A DNA stretch of 48,097 nt from a virus. Shown in pieces: positions 13,842-22,388 of this stretch. A program made the translations under genes and the position numbers. Each line of letters starts with the position of its first letter. Position 1 is the first letter of the stretch. The notes beneath the pieces are model-generated. The model worked only from the letters and a program-made list of their open reading frames with translations, searched no databases and was not told the DNA's origin. The stretch covers positions 1 through 48,097 of the IMG/VR virus record IMGVR_UViG_3300048929_000246. One strand, given 5' to 3'.

Positions 13842-16800
13842 CTTCTTTTGCTTTTTGTGTGATACGTTTTTTGATTGTCTTACTGCCTTTCTTTGTGTAT
13901 TTGTACTCCCCATCTTCCCAGGTATATGGACGTTCACGCTGTTCAATTGCCATATACCTGAGATGAGATACCATTTCATTCATCTGTTCAGACATATCCG
14001 GTGCCTGATTATATACATTAACCTGTAATTTATCCAGGGCCTGTTTAACTGAAATTGCTTCACGGGGAGCCTCTTCTGACAGATGAATACCCATACCTTT
14101 CAATAATTCAGACATGAAACTATCCGTAAAAGACAACGCGCTGAAATCATCATAATTAATAGCTTCAACGAGCGGATTATATTTCGCCGTTGATTTTTTA
14201 TTAATCACATATTCACCTCCTTCCAGTTCTACAATGCCGCCTTTGCCATCTACAGAACGATATTTCTGTCCGCCTTGTGCGTGACTTTTACCGTCAATCA
14301 TACCACCATCCCCAAAACTCTGTGCGCCTTCATTAACCGCCTGGAAAGCCTTAGCTCTTGCTGCAACGAATGATCCGACCATAAGCGCTATGGTGGCTAT
14401 GGCCAGTGGGATACCTACGAACGGAATAGAAGATAATGCACTGAAAATATTAGTAGCTGAAGTAATCAGGTTAGATGCTTGTACAGCAGTATCAATTGCC
14501 ACCTGTGCGCGGCGCATTGCTGTTTGCTTTTTCAGCAATTCCTCCTGTTGCTTTACTTCTTCGTTTTTCTGTTCCTGTTTCGCAGCCAGATCCGCCTTAA
14601 TTGCTTCCACATTATTAGCCAGCCCCTGCTTTTGCAGATCTTTTTCTTCATCAAGCTGACCCTGTAATTTATCAATCGACTTATCAGTAGTATCAATCTG
14701 TTCCTGCTTCTTATCAATCTGACGTTGATATTGATCGATGATGAAATCTGTAATGCCTTTCAAGCCTTCTTTTATTTTATCCCCTGCATCACCTAATGCC
14801 TTTAATTCCTTATCGCTTAACCCGTCACCTAGACCTATGATATCAAGGAAAGATACAGCATCATCTTTTTCGCTTCCTAATGCCTTTTTAAGCTCTTTCT
14901 TCAGGTTATTTGCCAGCACCTTGGCAGCTAATACTGCTTCGTCGTTTTCTCCCTTTCCTGAGGCTATAAGTGCATCTGCTGACTTTTGAGCAAAATCAGC
15001 CTTTATCTGTAGGATGGCAATCTGTTTTTTCTTCTCTACATTAGTATTATCTATAGCAAACTTGCTGGATAATTCTATGAGAGCGACTGCCTTATCTTCT
15101 TCTATTTTAAGATCCTTTTGCTTTCCCTCTCTGTTTATTTTATCACGTTCTGCCTGTGTCTGAGATTCAAGCGCCTGTAATGCCAGTATACGAAGAGCCG
15201 CCTCATTTTTGAATTGCGTATTAATCTCAACCTTCTTTTTTTCATAACTAACGTCCAGAAGGTCCAGCTCTTTTTTAGTGCCTTCTTTTTGTGCGTCTGC
15301 TAATAATTGTTGTGCTGTTAACTGAAGTTCTGCCTTTGCCTTTGCATTATCTGTTTCCAGCTTCTGCAATTTCTTATTACGTTCCAGGGTCAATGCAGCA
15401 ACTGCTTCAGTCTGAGCTTCAGCACCTGCTATACTTAATGCCTTATCCTTTTCTACATCCTGTATTTTATTTTTATATTCAGCGATAATAGAACGTCTTT
15501 CTTTCGCATAACCATCATCCAATGTTGCTACACGTGATACAGCAGCCAGCTGAGTAAACTTAATAATCTGATCAGATATCTTTTTCTCTTCCTCAATCTG
15601 CCTTTTCCTATCTTCCAGTGCCTTTTTAGCAAGTTCTTTTTGTTTTTTGTTTTGCTCTGTTTGTGCATTCAACTGATCTACTTGACGTTTTGTACGCATA
15701 TCAAGTATTTCACGTTCTGCATCTGCAATGTCATCCTGAATTTTACGATACTGCTTACCATCTTCACGGTTCTTTACTTCCATTGTTTTCAATGCCTCAG
15801 TATTATCATCAATGAACTTTTGTCTTAATGCAATACGTTCCTCAAATGATTCCGCTTCTATTGCCGCTACTTCTTCAGCAGATTTACCGGCCAATTTTGC
15901 ATATGCAACGGATATGTCTGTACCTCTTTTAAGTGCATCATCATTGAGTTTCAGCAGCCTATTTTGCCGTTCTATTTCGTCATTCAGATCAGATAAACTC
16001 ATTTTAGTATCATCTGATGTTGCGCTCCATATTATAAGGCCTGCAACTACCGCTGCAATGGCAGCAACAACGGCTATAATAGGATTGGCAAGCAATGATG
16101 CAGTGAAGGCATTAGTAGCTGCCGCAGCACCGGTTGCTGCTCCTGCTTCTGCTGTTTCTGCAACTGCTAATGCTTCAGTAGTTGCAGTTGCTGTTACCTG
16201 CGTACGAGAAAGGAAAAGAACAGACAACGCACTATCCTTATTCAAAGCCACTGCTATAGCCTGAACACCTTGTAATAGTGCCATTGCACCCATCACCTTT
16301 TGCATAGTGGCTTGTAGCTCCTTATTTTCAGACCCAAATAGCGCCATTGCACCCTGTGCCGCCGTGAAGGCACCCACTAATCCCTGTACCGCCTGCACAC
16401 CAGCATCCAGATACTTTGTATCAGAAGCCAATACACGCACACGAGCCGAAACGTCACCTATCTGATCCTGCAATTCACCTGCACGTATTGACATTTCACG
16501 AAATTCCGCCGTGTTACCCTGCCCTGCCAATTCCATTTGTGCCATGGTTTCACGAAGGGTACGTAACTGTTGACGCAAAGGAGTTACAGTCTCATTCACG
16601 TGTTCAGCTGCATTACCTAATCCTTCAAGGAAGCCGGAAGCTAACTCTACCTGGGAAGCCAGTTTCCCGTATTCTGAACTATTAGGATCCAGTGAGTTCA
16701 GCTTTTCTTTCGCGAACTCTATCACAGTACCTAACTTTTCAAACTCATTACTGGCCTGACTCAATTTCAATTCAAATGATGTTAACTGAGCATCATCAAA

Positions 16801-17160
16801 AGTCATTTGAATCCTGTTATTACCAGTAGTAAGTGTTTTAAACTGATCTTTTAAACGTTTTAATTTCTCTTCCAGGCCAGCACCTACACCGTTTCCGTTC
16901 ATTGCGGCGGCCAATTCAGTACCCAGGCTTTTACCCTGATCCCTTAATTGAGCCAATGAGGCAGCCGTAGGTCGTAAAGATTGTGTAAGCGTTTCAGCAG
17001 CAGCGGCACTCTGCCTGAATGACTGATTAACTGTTCCGCTGGCTTCTCCAGCAGTTCGTTCCAGGGCTTCAAGCGTTTGAATACCTTCTGAGACTCCGCT
17101 TACCAAGGCTGAAGCATCAACCCCTAACGGTACGATATAATTTCCTGTGCTATCTGACAT
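13819..17160 (-). CDS. Tape measure protein
   Basis: 1113 aa, by far the longest helical protein, and directly downstream of the tail assembly chaperone pair. It fixes tail length and probably helps DNA cross the envelope. The N-terminal 350 residues are Ala/Gln-rich helices. A hydrophobic segment lies at about 355-380 (NPIIAVVAAIAAVVAGLIIW). Long charged coiled coils occupy about 390-880. A second hydrophobic region lies at about 910-940. A Gly-rich stretch with GGMIDGKSHAQGG follows, of the kind seen at the end of many tape measures. At roughly 1.5 angstrom per residue the tail would be about 160-170 nm (estimate from length only). Confidence 0.9.
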   Translation of the reverse strand: MSDSTGNYIVPLGVDASALVSGVSEGIQTLEALERTAGEASGTVNQSFRQSAAAAETLTQSLRPTAASLAQLRDQGKSLGTELAAAMNGNGVGAGLEEKLKRLKDQFKTLTTGNNRIQMTFDDAQLTSFELKLSQASNEFEKLGTVIEFAKEKLNSLDPNSSEYGKLASQVELASGFLEGLGNAAEHVNETVTPLRQQLRTLRETMAQMELAGQGNTAEFREMSIRAGELQDQIGDVSARVRVLASDTKYLDAGVQAVQGLVGAFTAAQGAMALFGSENKELQATMQKVMGAMALLQGVQAIAVALNKDSALSVLFLSRTQVTATATTEALAVAETAEAGAATGAAAATNAFTASLLANPIIAVVAAIAAVVAGLIIWSATSDDTKMSLSDLNDEIERQNRLLKLNDDALKRGTDISVAYAKLAGKSAEEVAAIEAESFEERIALRQKFIDDNTEALKTMEVKNREDGKQYRKIQDDIADAEREILDMRTKRQVDQLNAQTEQNKKQKELAKKALEDRKRQIEEEKKISDQIIKFTQLAAVSRVATLDDGYAKERRSIIAEYKNKIQDVEKDKALSIAGAEAQTEAVAALTLERNKKLQKLETDNAKAKAELQLTAQQLLADAQKEGTKKELDLLDVSYEKKKVEINTQFKNEAALRILALQALESQTQAERDKINREGKQKDLKIEEDKAVALIELSSKFAIDNTNVEKKKQIAILQIKADFAQKSADALIASGKGENDEAVLAAKVLANNLKKELKKALGSEKDDAVSFLDIIGLGDGLSDKELKALGDAGDKIKEGLKGITDFIIDQYQRQIDKKQEQIDTTDKSIDKLQGQLDEEKDLQKQGLANNVEAIKADLAAKQEQKNEEVKQQEELLKKQTAMRRAQVAIDTAVQASNLITSATNIFSALSSIPFVGIPLAIATIALMVGSFVAARAKAFQAVNEGAQSFGDGGMIDGKSHAQGGQKYRSVDGKGGIVELEGGEYVINKKSTAKYNPLVEAINYDDFSALSFTDSFMSELLKGMGIHLSEEAPREAISVKQALDKLQVNVYNQAPDMSEQMNEMVSHLRYMAIEQRERPYTWEDGEYKYTKKGSKTIKKRITQKAKEDANTENI

Positions 17161-17389
17161 GTTTTTTATTTTTTATGTTTTCATTTTGTTTAGCAATCTT
17201 TTCTTTCCACTGATCGAAAAAGGGCCAAAACTCAAAAATAGACATACCATGTATTGCATGTATCTTCAATATATCACCTTCAGCGATTGAGAAAAACAGA
17301 TTACGCCACATTTCTCTGATCTTATAAGCATCTTGTGCAATGCTAATTATTTCTTCTCGTTCAAGTTTTGGTTTGCGCCTTCTTTTGAT
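17150..17389 (-). CDS. Tail assembly chaperone, frameshifted C-terminal (T) part
   Basis: 79 codons read after a predicted -1 shift at 17389-17395. The frame is open upstream to 17509 but has no convincing start and overlaps the chaperone gene there. The extension is basic at first (IKRRRKPKLEREE), then helical with aromatic residues (MWRNLFFSIAEGDI and FEFWPFFDQWKEK), as is usual for the T part of G/GT proteins. Its stop overlaps the tape measure start by 11 bases. The fused product would be about 239 aa. By analogy with lambda gpGT, it would bind the tape measure and recruit tube subunits. Confidence 0.68.
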   Translation of the reverse strand: MKRRRKPKLEREEIISIAQDAYKIREMWRNLFFSIAEGDILKIHAIHGMSIFEFWPFFDQWKEKIAKQNENIKNKKHVR

Positions 17390-17868
17390 TTTAACTTCGT
17401 CGTGTCCTGCGCTGAAATGATGCGGGAAAAGTTGGTATAAACGTCTATAAAACCGCTTACTCCATTCAGCGCCAATGTAAAAAAATCGCGCACATCGTAT
17501 TCGTTCCAATCTTCTATTTTCTTATTTATTACCTCATCAGTAATAACTTTGCGATCTTCATCTACTGTATTAATAAATAATGCACACATTTTTAAAACAG
17601 AAGGAGTGCGTGTATGTATTTGCGCCACACCGCGCTGTAGATTATCCAGTTTTACAGATCCATCCACAAAACGACATTCATTATAAGCGCTTCTGATTTC
17701 TCCCAATAGAGTGAACATCTTCATGAAGTCCATCCCGAAAGCAGCCTCTTTTTCTAAGATCTGATATTCACAAAATCGAACAGTAGACATTCCCTTTTCA
17801 ATATGGTAAGTAACTCCATTTGCGACGAAGGTGTCTTTTGAAAAATCGAGCCTTTTTAATTCGTTCAT
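17347..17868 (-). CDS. Tail assembly chaperone (G-like)
   Basis: 173-aa helical protein immediately upstream of the tape measure, in the position of tail assembly chaperone G in long-tailed phages. Begins with a small beta part (FVANGVTYHIEKGMSTVRF) followed by helices. Near its 3' end it carries the heptamer G TTA AAA in frame (17395-17389), 43 bases before its stop, where a -1 shift would join it to the frame ending at 17150. No sequence match to lambda G is claimed; the call rests on position, size, overlap layout and heptamer. Confidence 0.7.
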   Translation of the reverse strand: MNELKRLDFSKDTFVANGVTYHIEKGMSTVRFCEYQILEKEAAFGMDFMKMFTLLGEIRSAYNECRFVDGSVKLDNLQRGVAQIHTRTPSVLKMCALFINTVDEDRKVITDEVINKKIEDWNEYDVRDFFTLALNGVSGFIDVYTNFSRIISAQDTTKLKSKEGANQNLNEKK

Positions 17869-17879
17869 AAGTACCCTTT

Positions 17880-18260
17880 TTATTTTTTATTGAAGAAATT
17901 GAATACGCGATACCATGCCCATGCTGAAGCAATAGTAAGTGTAATAAATAATATACCTGTGAATACATTCCCGCCACATTCTACATAGAAGTTCCAGGGA
18001 AATACATAGAATACATAATAAGCTGAATGTATTCCCTTTTCTAATAATGAACCGGCTACTGAAGTCATGAAATATAACCAGAATGATACCTGACCTGCTA
18101 TGCACATTTCACATCCCCAAATAGGTTTATAGAAAAATCTGCATTCATAACGTGATCCGAATCTGAACCACCAATTAAGTATATTCTCATATGCCAAAAT
18201 ATGACGATAAACGACGGAGAATAATCCGATTAATACCGAATAAATGATCATTAATAACAT
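17880..18260 (-). CDS. Multi-pass membrane protein with CxxC, 126 aa
   Basis: Three or four hydrophobic segments (about 3-18, 52-72, 80-92, 100-120) and a GCEMCIAGQ element (CxxC) before the second. Small membrane proteins with this Cys pair occur in other Bacteroidota phages beside tail genes; their role is unknown to me. It overlaps the 18251-18868 gene by 10 bases. Candidates are superinfection exclusion or envelope modification, but neither is shown. Confidence 0.6.
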   Translation of the reverse strand: MLLMIIYSVLIGLFSVVYRHILAYENILNWWFRFGSRYECRFFYKPIWGCEMCIAGQVSFWLYFMTSVAGSLLEKGIHSAYYVFYVFPWNFYVECGGNVFTGILFITLTIASAWAWYRVFNFFNKK

Positions 18261-18868
18261 ACTGTTGGTTTAATTTGTAGACTGCTTACACAATCAGGAT
18301 TAATACAAAAGTCTACCGTTACCAGTAGACCGAAGAATTCGAAGGGGGGGCGCAGATATTGCGTTATAGATTCATCATATGTATAACGCGAAAATAGCCC
18401 CGAATCCTGAGGCATTATACGAGTCACCTTAGTGATCATCCTCATGAATATCCCGTGATTTTGAGGCTGCGCATTCACAATGGCACCTATTGTTGCAGCA
18501 ATTACCGGCGCGGATATCTCCGCATAACCATCGCCGACCAACCGGGCGCGATTAAGCCAGCAAACTAGGGTAAGTACAGACCGGAAATGTAGCTTAACAC
18601 CTTCTTTTCCGATAAATCCACTGCCTCCATCCTCAAAATAAATGATACTTCGCTTTCTACTATCCGGCACTAATGATCTTTCGGGTCCTTTCTGACAGGT
18701 ATTATCTGATTCTGCCACATCATAAGCCACTGGCATGCGCTTAGTAATCGGATTATTATCCTGATCAACGTCCCGATATTCAACACGTTGTACCATGCCG
18801 GCCACAGTATCAGAGAATGGTAGTGAGAGAAGCCGCCCCTTCAAAATGTTTGATAATTCTTTGTTCAT
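18251..18868 (-). CDS. Head-tail/tail completion protein candidate, 205 aa
   Basis: Unrecognised globular protein with mixed alpha/beta pattern (KRSIIYFEDGGSGFIGKEG, then VKLHFRSVLTLVCWLNRARL). It lies between a gp10-like gene and the tail chaperone pair, where tail terminator or tail completion proteins are usually encoded. Assigned from position only. Confidence 0.55.
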   Translation of the reverse strand: MNKELSNILKGRLLSLPFSDTVAGMVQRVEYRDVDQDNNPITKRMPVAYDVAESDNTCQKGPERSLVPDSRKRSIIYFEDGGSGFIGKEGVKLHFRSVLTLVCWLNRARLVGDGYAEISAPVIAATIGAIVNAQPQNHGIFMRMITKVTRIMPQDSGLFSRYTYDESITQYLRPPFEFFGLLVTVDFCINPDCVSSLQIKPTVCY

Positions 18869-18870
18869 TA

Positions 18871-19407
18871 TTACAGATTATTTCGTTGAATAATTCGTAT
18901 TACTTCAGCTGTAGCTACTTTCACCATGCTATCAAAATTATCACCTACCAGAACCTTACCTATAAAATCTCCATAACGATCTCTGTTATAATTCATTTTC
19001 TTTTGGCCTTCCTTATTCGTGTGACCCAAAGGTGCAATTACTCTATTTCCTTCTACAACGGGATCGTCCGGATACATACCAGCAAACATTTCGCCGGTGA
19101 AAGTCAAATCCACATGTTCTGTTTGCAACCCTTCGGCCTCACGAAGATCACGCCATGCCATGCCTTCATCTTTTTTGATCTTATTCTCAATAAATGAGGC
19201 TCCCCGCTGAGTACTTTCTTTTCCTTGAAACCAGAATGCAGGGAGTTCGCTTGTACTATATACGGCTCCGAATCCCTTTTCCTTAATAGTCCTTTCTGCC
19301 AATGCCTTTGCAGTAAGGGAAACAGAGGTAGCTATCTCGGGAAGAGATCTCTCAATATCTGATTTGATATCCTTCATTCGTGTTATAAGATCCTGTAGTG
19401 ATGACAT
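18871..19407 (-). CDS. Head-tail joining protein, HK97 gp10-like candidate
   Basis: 178 aa. A helical N-terminus (LQDLITRMKDIKSDIERSLP) followed by a beta-rich middle (VDLTFTGEMFAGMYP, then RVIAPLGHT) and a C-terminal helix. Size, layout and place between connector and tail genes agree with HK97 gp10-type neck proteins, which close the head-tail joint. I cannot confirm it by a specific motif. Confidence 0.55.
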   Translation of the reverse strand: MSSLQDLITRMKDIKSDIERSLPEIATSVSLTAKALAERTIKEKGFGAVYSTSELPAFWFQGKESTQRGASFIENKIKKDEGMAWRDLREAEGLQTEHVDLTFTGEMFAGMYPDDPVVEGNRVIAPLGHTNKEGQKKMNYNRDRYGDFIGKVLVGDNFDSMVKVATAEVIRIIQRNNL

Positions 19408-19412
19408 ATCGA

Positions 19413-20492
19413 TTAGCTTAATATGGTAGCCTTGATTATTTTGTTATCCCGGCAAATGAAACAGTCTGAACTTGTTACATCCATTGTAGAGATCAGGAAA
19501 TTAAGCCGGGTATTATATTCTGATATGAAGTTCGCCCTTTTCCCATATAGTTTCTCCTTATCCATCATTGTATACCGGTTAATCTCTCCACTATCAATTA
19601 TTGACTGCACCAATAACTGATTTGATTTGAAGAGCATCATCCAGGCCAGCACAACGCTCACTGCATCATTCTGGTCATATTCACGGCATATTACATTGCC
19701 TGCCTGACAGGTGATAGATACATCAATTACAAGCCCGTGAGCCATCTTATCCACAGGAATTTGCGCCACACTATTCATACTATCTCCCTGTCCACCAGTA
19801 ACTTCCAGGTATATTTCGGCACCGCCTATACCGCCGTTACCACAGTTACAATCTATCTTATTGTCTTTTGGTTTTGCATTAGTTTCGCCACGATCCCACA
19901 CGAAGTAATAATCGTATGATGTTCCAGTCATTGAAAGAGGCATTACCGGAAACTCAGGTCCTGTTGATGCTACCAAATTTCCACCAGGAGAATTAAAAGA
20001 ACCGGTATAGATCAGTTCAATGTCGTTTCCTTCAGCTGGTGTACGATATATATAGAAAGGAAATTCCCCGGCAATATCAGTAACCAACCGTACCCGATTA
20101 ACTGTTATCACACCATCGCTTATTTCGATAGGTCGCAATCTCATGAATTGGAAGCGCTTAGAAGCGTTTAATGAGGTGACATAAGTCAATTGCCCCACAT
20201 TGCCCATGAATTTGTTTTTTGCAGGCTTATATTGCGAACTAAGGGCCGTTTTGATATCTCCATCCACAATCTTTTGTGCAGAAGCGATTGCCCGGAAGGA
20301 CATTTCTGCCATATTGAAACAGTAATCAATGTATTTCAATTCATTGATCGTAACTGATCCTGGTACATCATCCAGGTAGAGACCAGATTTTGACAACTTC
20401 AGTTTCTCCTTTGTAGGCCCATCCAGGCCAGAAAGTATACAGGGACATTCGTTCGTTGTAACCCCTATGACATCCGTTAAGCATGTAAGCAT
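19413..20492 (-). CDS. Structural (neck or connector) protein, 359 aa
   Basis: Start at 20492 (MLTCLTDVIG); the upstream part of the frame overlaps a terminator. N-terminal region is Cys-containing (MLTCLTDVIGVTTNECPC). The middle is beta-rich, with a CNCGNGG loop and a GGAEIYLEVTGGQGD strand; the last 100 residues are helical and end in CFICRDNK. The architecture recalls Bacteroidota phage neck proteins, but the family is not one I can name. It lies between two terminators and the tail genes. Confidence 0.55.
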   Translation of the reverse strand: MLTCLTDVIGVTTNECPCILSGLDGPTKEKLKLSKSGLYLDDVPGSVTINELKYIDYCFNMAEMSFRAIASAQKIVDGDIKTALSSQYKPAKNKFMGNVGQLTYVTSLNASKRFQFMRLRPIEISDGVITVNRVRLVTDIAGEFPFYIYRTPAEGNDIELIYTGSFNSPGGNLVASTGPEFPVMPLSMTGTSYDYYFVWDRGETNAKPKDNKIDCNCGNGGIGGAEIYLEVTGGQGDSMNSVAQIPVDKMAHGLVIDVSITCQAGNVICREYDQNDAVSVVLAWMMLFKSNQLLVQSIIDSGEINRYTMMDKEKLYGKRANFISEYNTRLNFLISTMDVTSSDCFICRDNKIIKATILS

Positions 20493-20523
20493 ATTATTTG
20501 ATTTTGTTAGTATAAAAGTAAAC

Positions 20524-20558
20524 AAAAAAGGGCCACCGTGTTAACGATGACCCCTTTT
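20524..20558 (-). terminator. Terminator upstream of the 19413-20492 gene
   Basis: Minus-strand stem AAAAGGGG-TCATCG / CACGGTGGCCCTTTT with one mismatch and wobble pairs, followed by TTTTTTG. It lies between the stop at 20576 and the start at 20492. Confidence 0.65.
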
Positions 20559-20575
20559 GAAGTGAGAAGTGCGAT

Positions 20576-20902
20576 TTACTGAACGTAGAACTTGTCAATA
20601 GATGGTATTTTAACAATATCCCGGTCCAGGTTATAGAATCTTTTTGATTTGCCTGAAGGCATTAGTACCTGTACATCATAGGAGTGAAACTTATCTGCTG
20701 CATGCTGCTTCTTAATCACACCTTCCAGCTGTCCGGTTTCGAAATCAATAATACAGGGCCGGTCATATAAATCAGTCCCTTCATCAACAATAGGCAGGTT
20801 ATTAGTCTCCTTCCAGTTACCTAACTGAGCGTCTGTAACTACTTCTGTCTTACAAGACAGCACATAATTTGCGAAGTCGATTAATTGTTTTTCTATATAC
20901 AT
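20576..20902 (-). CDS. Small virion or connector protein, 108 aa
   Basis: Start taken at 20902 (MYIEKQLIDFANYVLSCKTE). Middle: a PCIIDFETGQLEGVI strand pair, then VQVLMPSGKSKRFYNLDRD, a beta-rich pattern. It is isolated between two terminators, downstream of the tRNA and non-coding stretch, so its transcript may be separate or set by read-through. Unknown family. Confidence 0.6.
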   Translation of the reverse strand: MYIEKQLIDFANYVLSCKTEVVTDAQLGNWKETNNLPIVDEGTDLYDRPCIIDFETGQLEGVIKKQHAADKFHSYDVQVLMPSGKSKRFYNLDRDIVKIPSIDKFYVQ

Positions 20903-20952
20903 AATATTGCTGTTCAGCTTACCCTGTCCCCGGTTATGATTCAAATATAATG

Positions 20953-20981
20953 AAAAACTCCGTACAAATCGTACGGAGTTT
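20953..20981 (-). terminator. Terminator after tRNA/non-coding RNA
   Basis: Perfect 11-bp stem AAACTCCGTAC/GTACGGAGTTT with a 5-base loop followed by TTTTTCATT on the minus strand. It ends transcripts carrying the tRNA and the structured stretch at 20999-21120. Confidence 0.88.
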
Positions 20982-20998
20982 AGAGCCTGATATTCGAC

Positions 20999-21120
20999 AC
21001 CTTACCAAGGAGAAATTATTTGGGGCCTTATTATACCGTTTGCAACCGGTAAACGTTTTTATATGGTGTTAGTTAATCGTCATCACTTAACCCAAATTAC
21101 TCCGCTTTCATAAGGCCCTT
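20999..21120 (-). ncRNA. Putative structured RNA with interleaved pairing
   Basis: This gap between tRNA-Thr and the terminator has no open frame of note. On the minus strand, GGGCCTTAT (21118-21110) can pair perfectly with ATAAGGCCC (21031-21023). Between those arms, CTCC...CCCAAAT (21103-21091 complement) can pair with a segment at 21024-21009 (7+4 bp). The order arm 1, arm 2, arm 1', arm 2' is that of a pseudoknot. Further short local stems (GTTAA/TTAAC, TACCG/CGGTA) lie inside. It would be transcribed with the tRNA. No known RNA family is recognised. Confidence 0.4.
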
Positions 21121-21134
21121 TCTTGTTTAGGTTG

Positions 21135-21207
21135 AGCCGGAAATAGGAGTCGAACCTATAACCATCTACTTACAGGGCAGAAGCTCTGCCAATTGAGCTA
21201 TTCCGGC
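21135..21207 (-). tRNA. tRNA-Thr (anticodon UGU)
   Basis: 73-nt cloverleaf: acceptor GCCGGAA/TTCCGGC, D-arm GCTC/GAGC, anticodon stem TCTGC/GTAGA with one G-T pair, T-arm ATAGG/CCTAT with loop TTCGACT, discriminator T. The anticodon UGU is at 21174-21172. CCA is not encoded. The anticodon loop reads CCTGTAA, so position 33 is C instead of the near-universal U. Lies between two terminators, downstream of the major capsid gene. Confidence 0.9.
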
Positions 21208-21221
21208 ATTGTGAAACAAAT

Positions 21222-21259
21222 ATAAAATAAAAAACCGATAGAATAATCTACCGGTTTTT
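21222..21259 (-). terminator. Terminator after major capsid gene
   Basis: Stem of 11/12 pairs (AAAAACCGGTAG with CTATCGGTTTTT) and a 6-base loop, followed by TTTATTTTATA on the minus strand. Placed between the capsid stop and the tRNA. Confidence 0.8.
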
Positions 21260-21298
21260 CTGGGTACTTATGGCACGACTAAAAAAGAAAGGCCGTTA

Positions 21299-22348
21299 TC
21301 AGGTTGTAGGATTCAGCTGAGTATAAGAAAGGATGCCAGTAGGTTCGTAAGTTACGCTGTTCACTGTTACAGGGCAGCCGCCTGGGTTCTTCCAGATACC
21401 TGCATTCACCTCAAATCTCCATGAGTGTACGATGTGCGCTTTACCACCAACGTTATCACAACGATAGGTGTAGAATACGTCATATTTTACGCCGGGAAGG
21501 GTCGGAGAATTAACAGTATACCATGTCTGTTGAACACTGCCTAACATTTCTTTCGGAGAATCAGGGTGTGTTACGCGAGTACCGATAGCAATGGCACCAT
21601 TGCTTACCATGAATGTATCTTCCTGTAGTCCTGCTTTCATGAATCCGAACAGGTCAAAATACATAGATAAGGCAGCGATACGGGCGGCGTTACCTTTACC
21701 TTCAGAATTACCATTGTCAAACTTCGCATCCTGCCATGCATCCCATAATGCACCATTATCAATGTAGTATGGAGTACCCATCTTGTTCATGTATGCCTGA
21801 CGCAGCATACGAGTTACAATTTTAGGTGCTTGATAATCCAAATATGGCACTTGCGTGGTCATATTTGCAGCATTAAAAATATAAGGTGATGGCGCAACGT
21901 TAATACCGGCATACTGTTTCAGTCTTAACAATGTCTGAGTGTTTAACCACTCATCCAGTGTTTTAAGTGCTTTAGCCTGGGCCTTACCTGCTACGGTCTG
22001 CATATCGAAAGTGTTACCACGCAGTTCTGTTTCATCTACAGAAAAATCCACCTTCTTACACAGGTCAAGGGTATATTCCAACGCCTTTGAACTTACAGGA
22101 GAACCATCTATGGCACAGTTAGGGACACAATCTTCAGCTTCGATATCACATGTATCCAGCCAAACAACTGCTAACTTATTATCCTTGTTGCGGTCCAGGA
22201 GTGGAGTAAATGTTGCTGTCTGATTTTCCAGAACAGCAAGTGCGGCATCCGCATATGGTTTGTATTCCGCCTGTAAGCGACTATCTGTACCGTTCGCCTC
22301 TGCCATGAGGTTGATACGCTGTAATTCTGATGCTGTGAATGTAGGCAT
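21299..22348 (-). CDS. Major capsid protein
   Basis: About 349 aa from MPTFTASELQ (22348; a Met-Ile pair at 22354 is possible). It follows a scaffold-like gene and is followed by a terminator, the normal place for the major capsid protein. The sequence is alpha/beta, with helices in the first half (LDEWLNTQTLLRLKQY, then KIVTRMLRQAYMNKMG) and beta strands at the end (HIVHSWRFEVNAGI), as in HK97-fold capsids. Several cysteines (CDIEAEDCVPNC) cluster near residue 70. The leader carries a motif shared with the virion gene at 8570-9148. Confidence 0.8.
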   Translation of the reverse strand: MPTFTASELQRINLMAEANGTDSRLQAEYKPYADAALAVLENQTATFTPLLDRNKDNKLAVVWLDTCDIEAEDCVPNCAIDGSPVSSKALEYTLDLCKKVDFSVDETELRGNTFDMQTVAGKAQAKALKTLDEWLNTQTLLRLKQYAGINVAPSPYIFNAANMTTQVPYLDYQAPKIVTRMLRQAYMNKMGTPYYIDNGALWDAWQDAKFDNGNSEGKGNAARIAALSMYFDLFGFMKAGLQEDTFMVSNGAIAIGTRVTHPDSPKEMLGSVQQTWYTVNSPTLPGVKYDVFYTYRCDNVGGKAHIVHSWRFEVNAGIWKNPGGCPVTVNSVTYEPTGILSYTQLNPTT

Positions 22349-22363
22349 GATCAAAAAATATTA

Positions 22364-22380
22364 ATGGGTAAATAAAAGCT
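22364..22380 (-). promoter_or_regulatory. Virion-gene leader motif, copy 1
   Basis: Minus strand AGCTTTTATTTACCCAT about 15 bases before the capsid start. A related leader precedes the gene at 8570-9148, and the same 15-mer occurs inverted at 46211-46225, near an early promoter. Confidence 0.4.
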
Positions 22381-22388
22381 GTTTACTG

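Noticed and set aside
15812-16264. 150-aa open frame on the plus strand
   Set aside because: Antisense to the Ala/Ser-rich part of the tape measure gene; low-complexity and no leader. All other real genes are on the minus strand.
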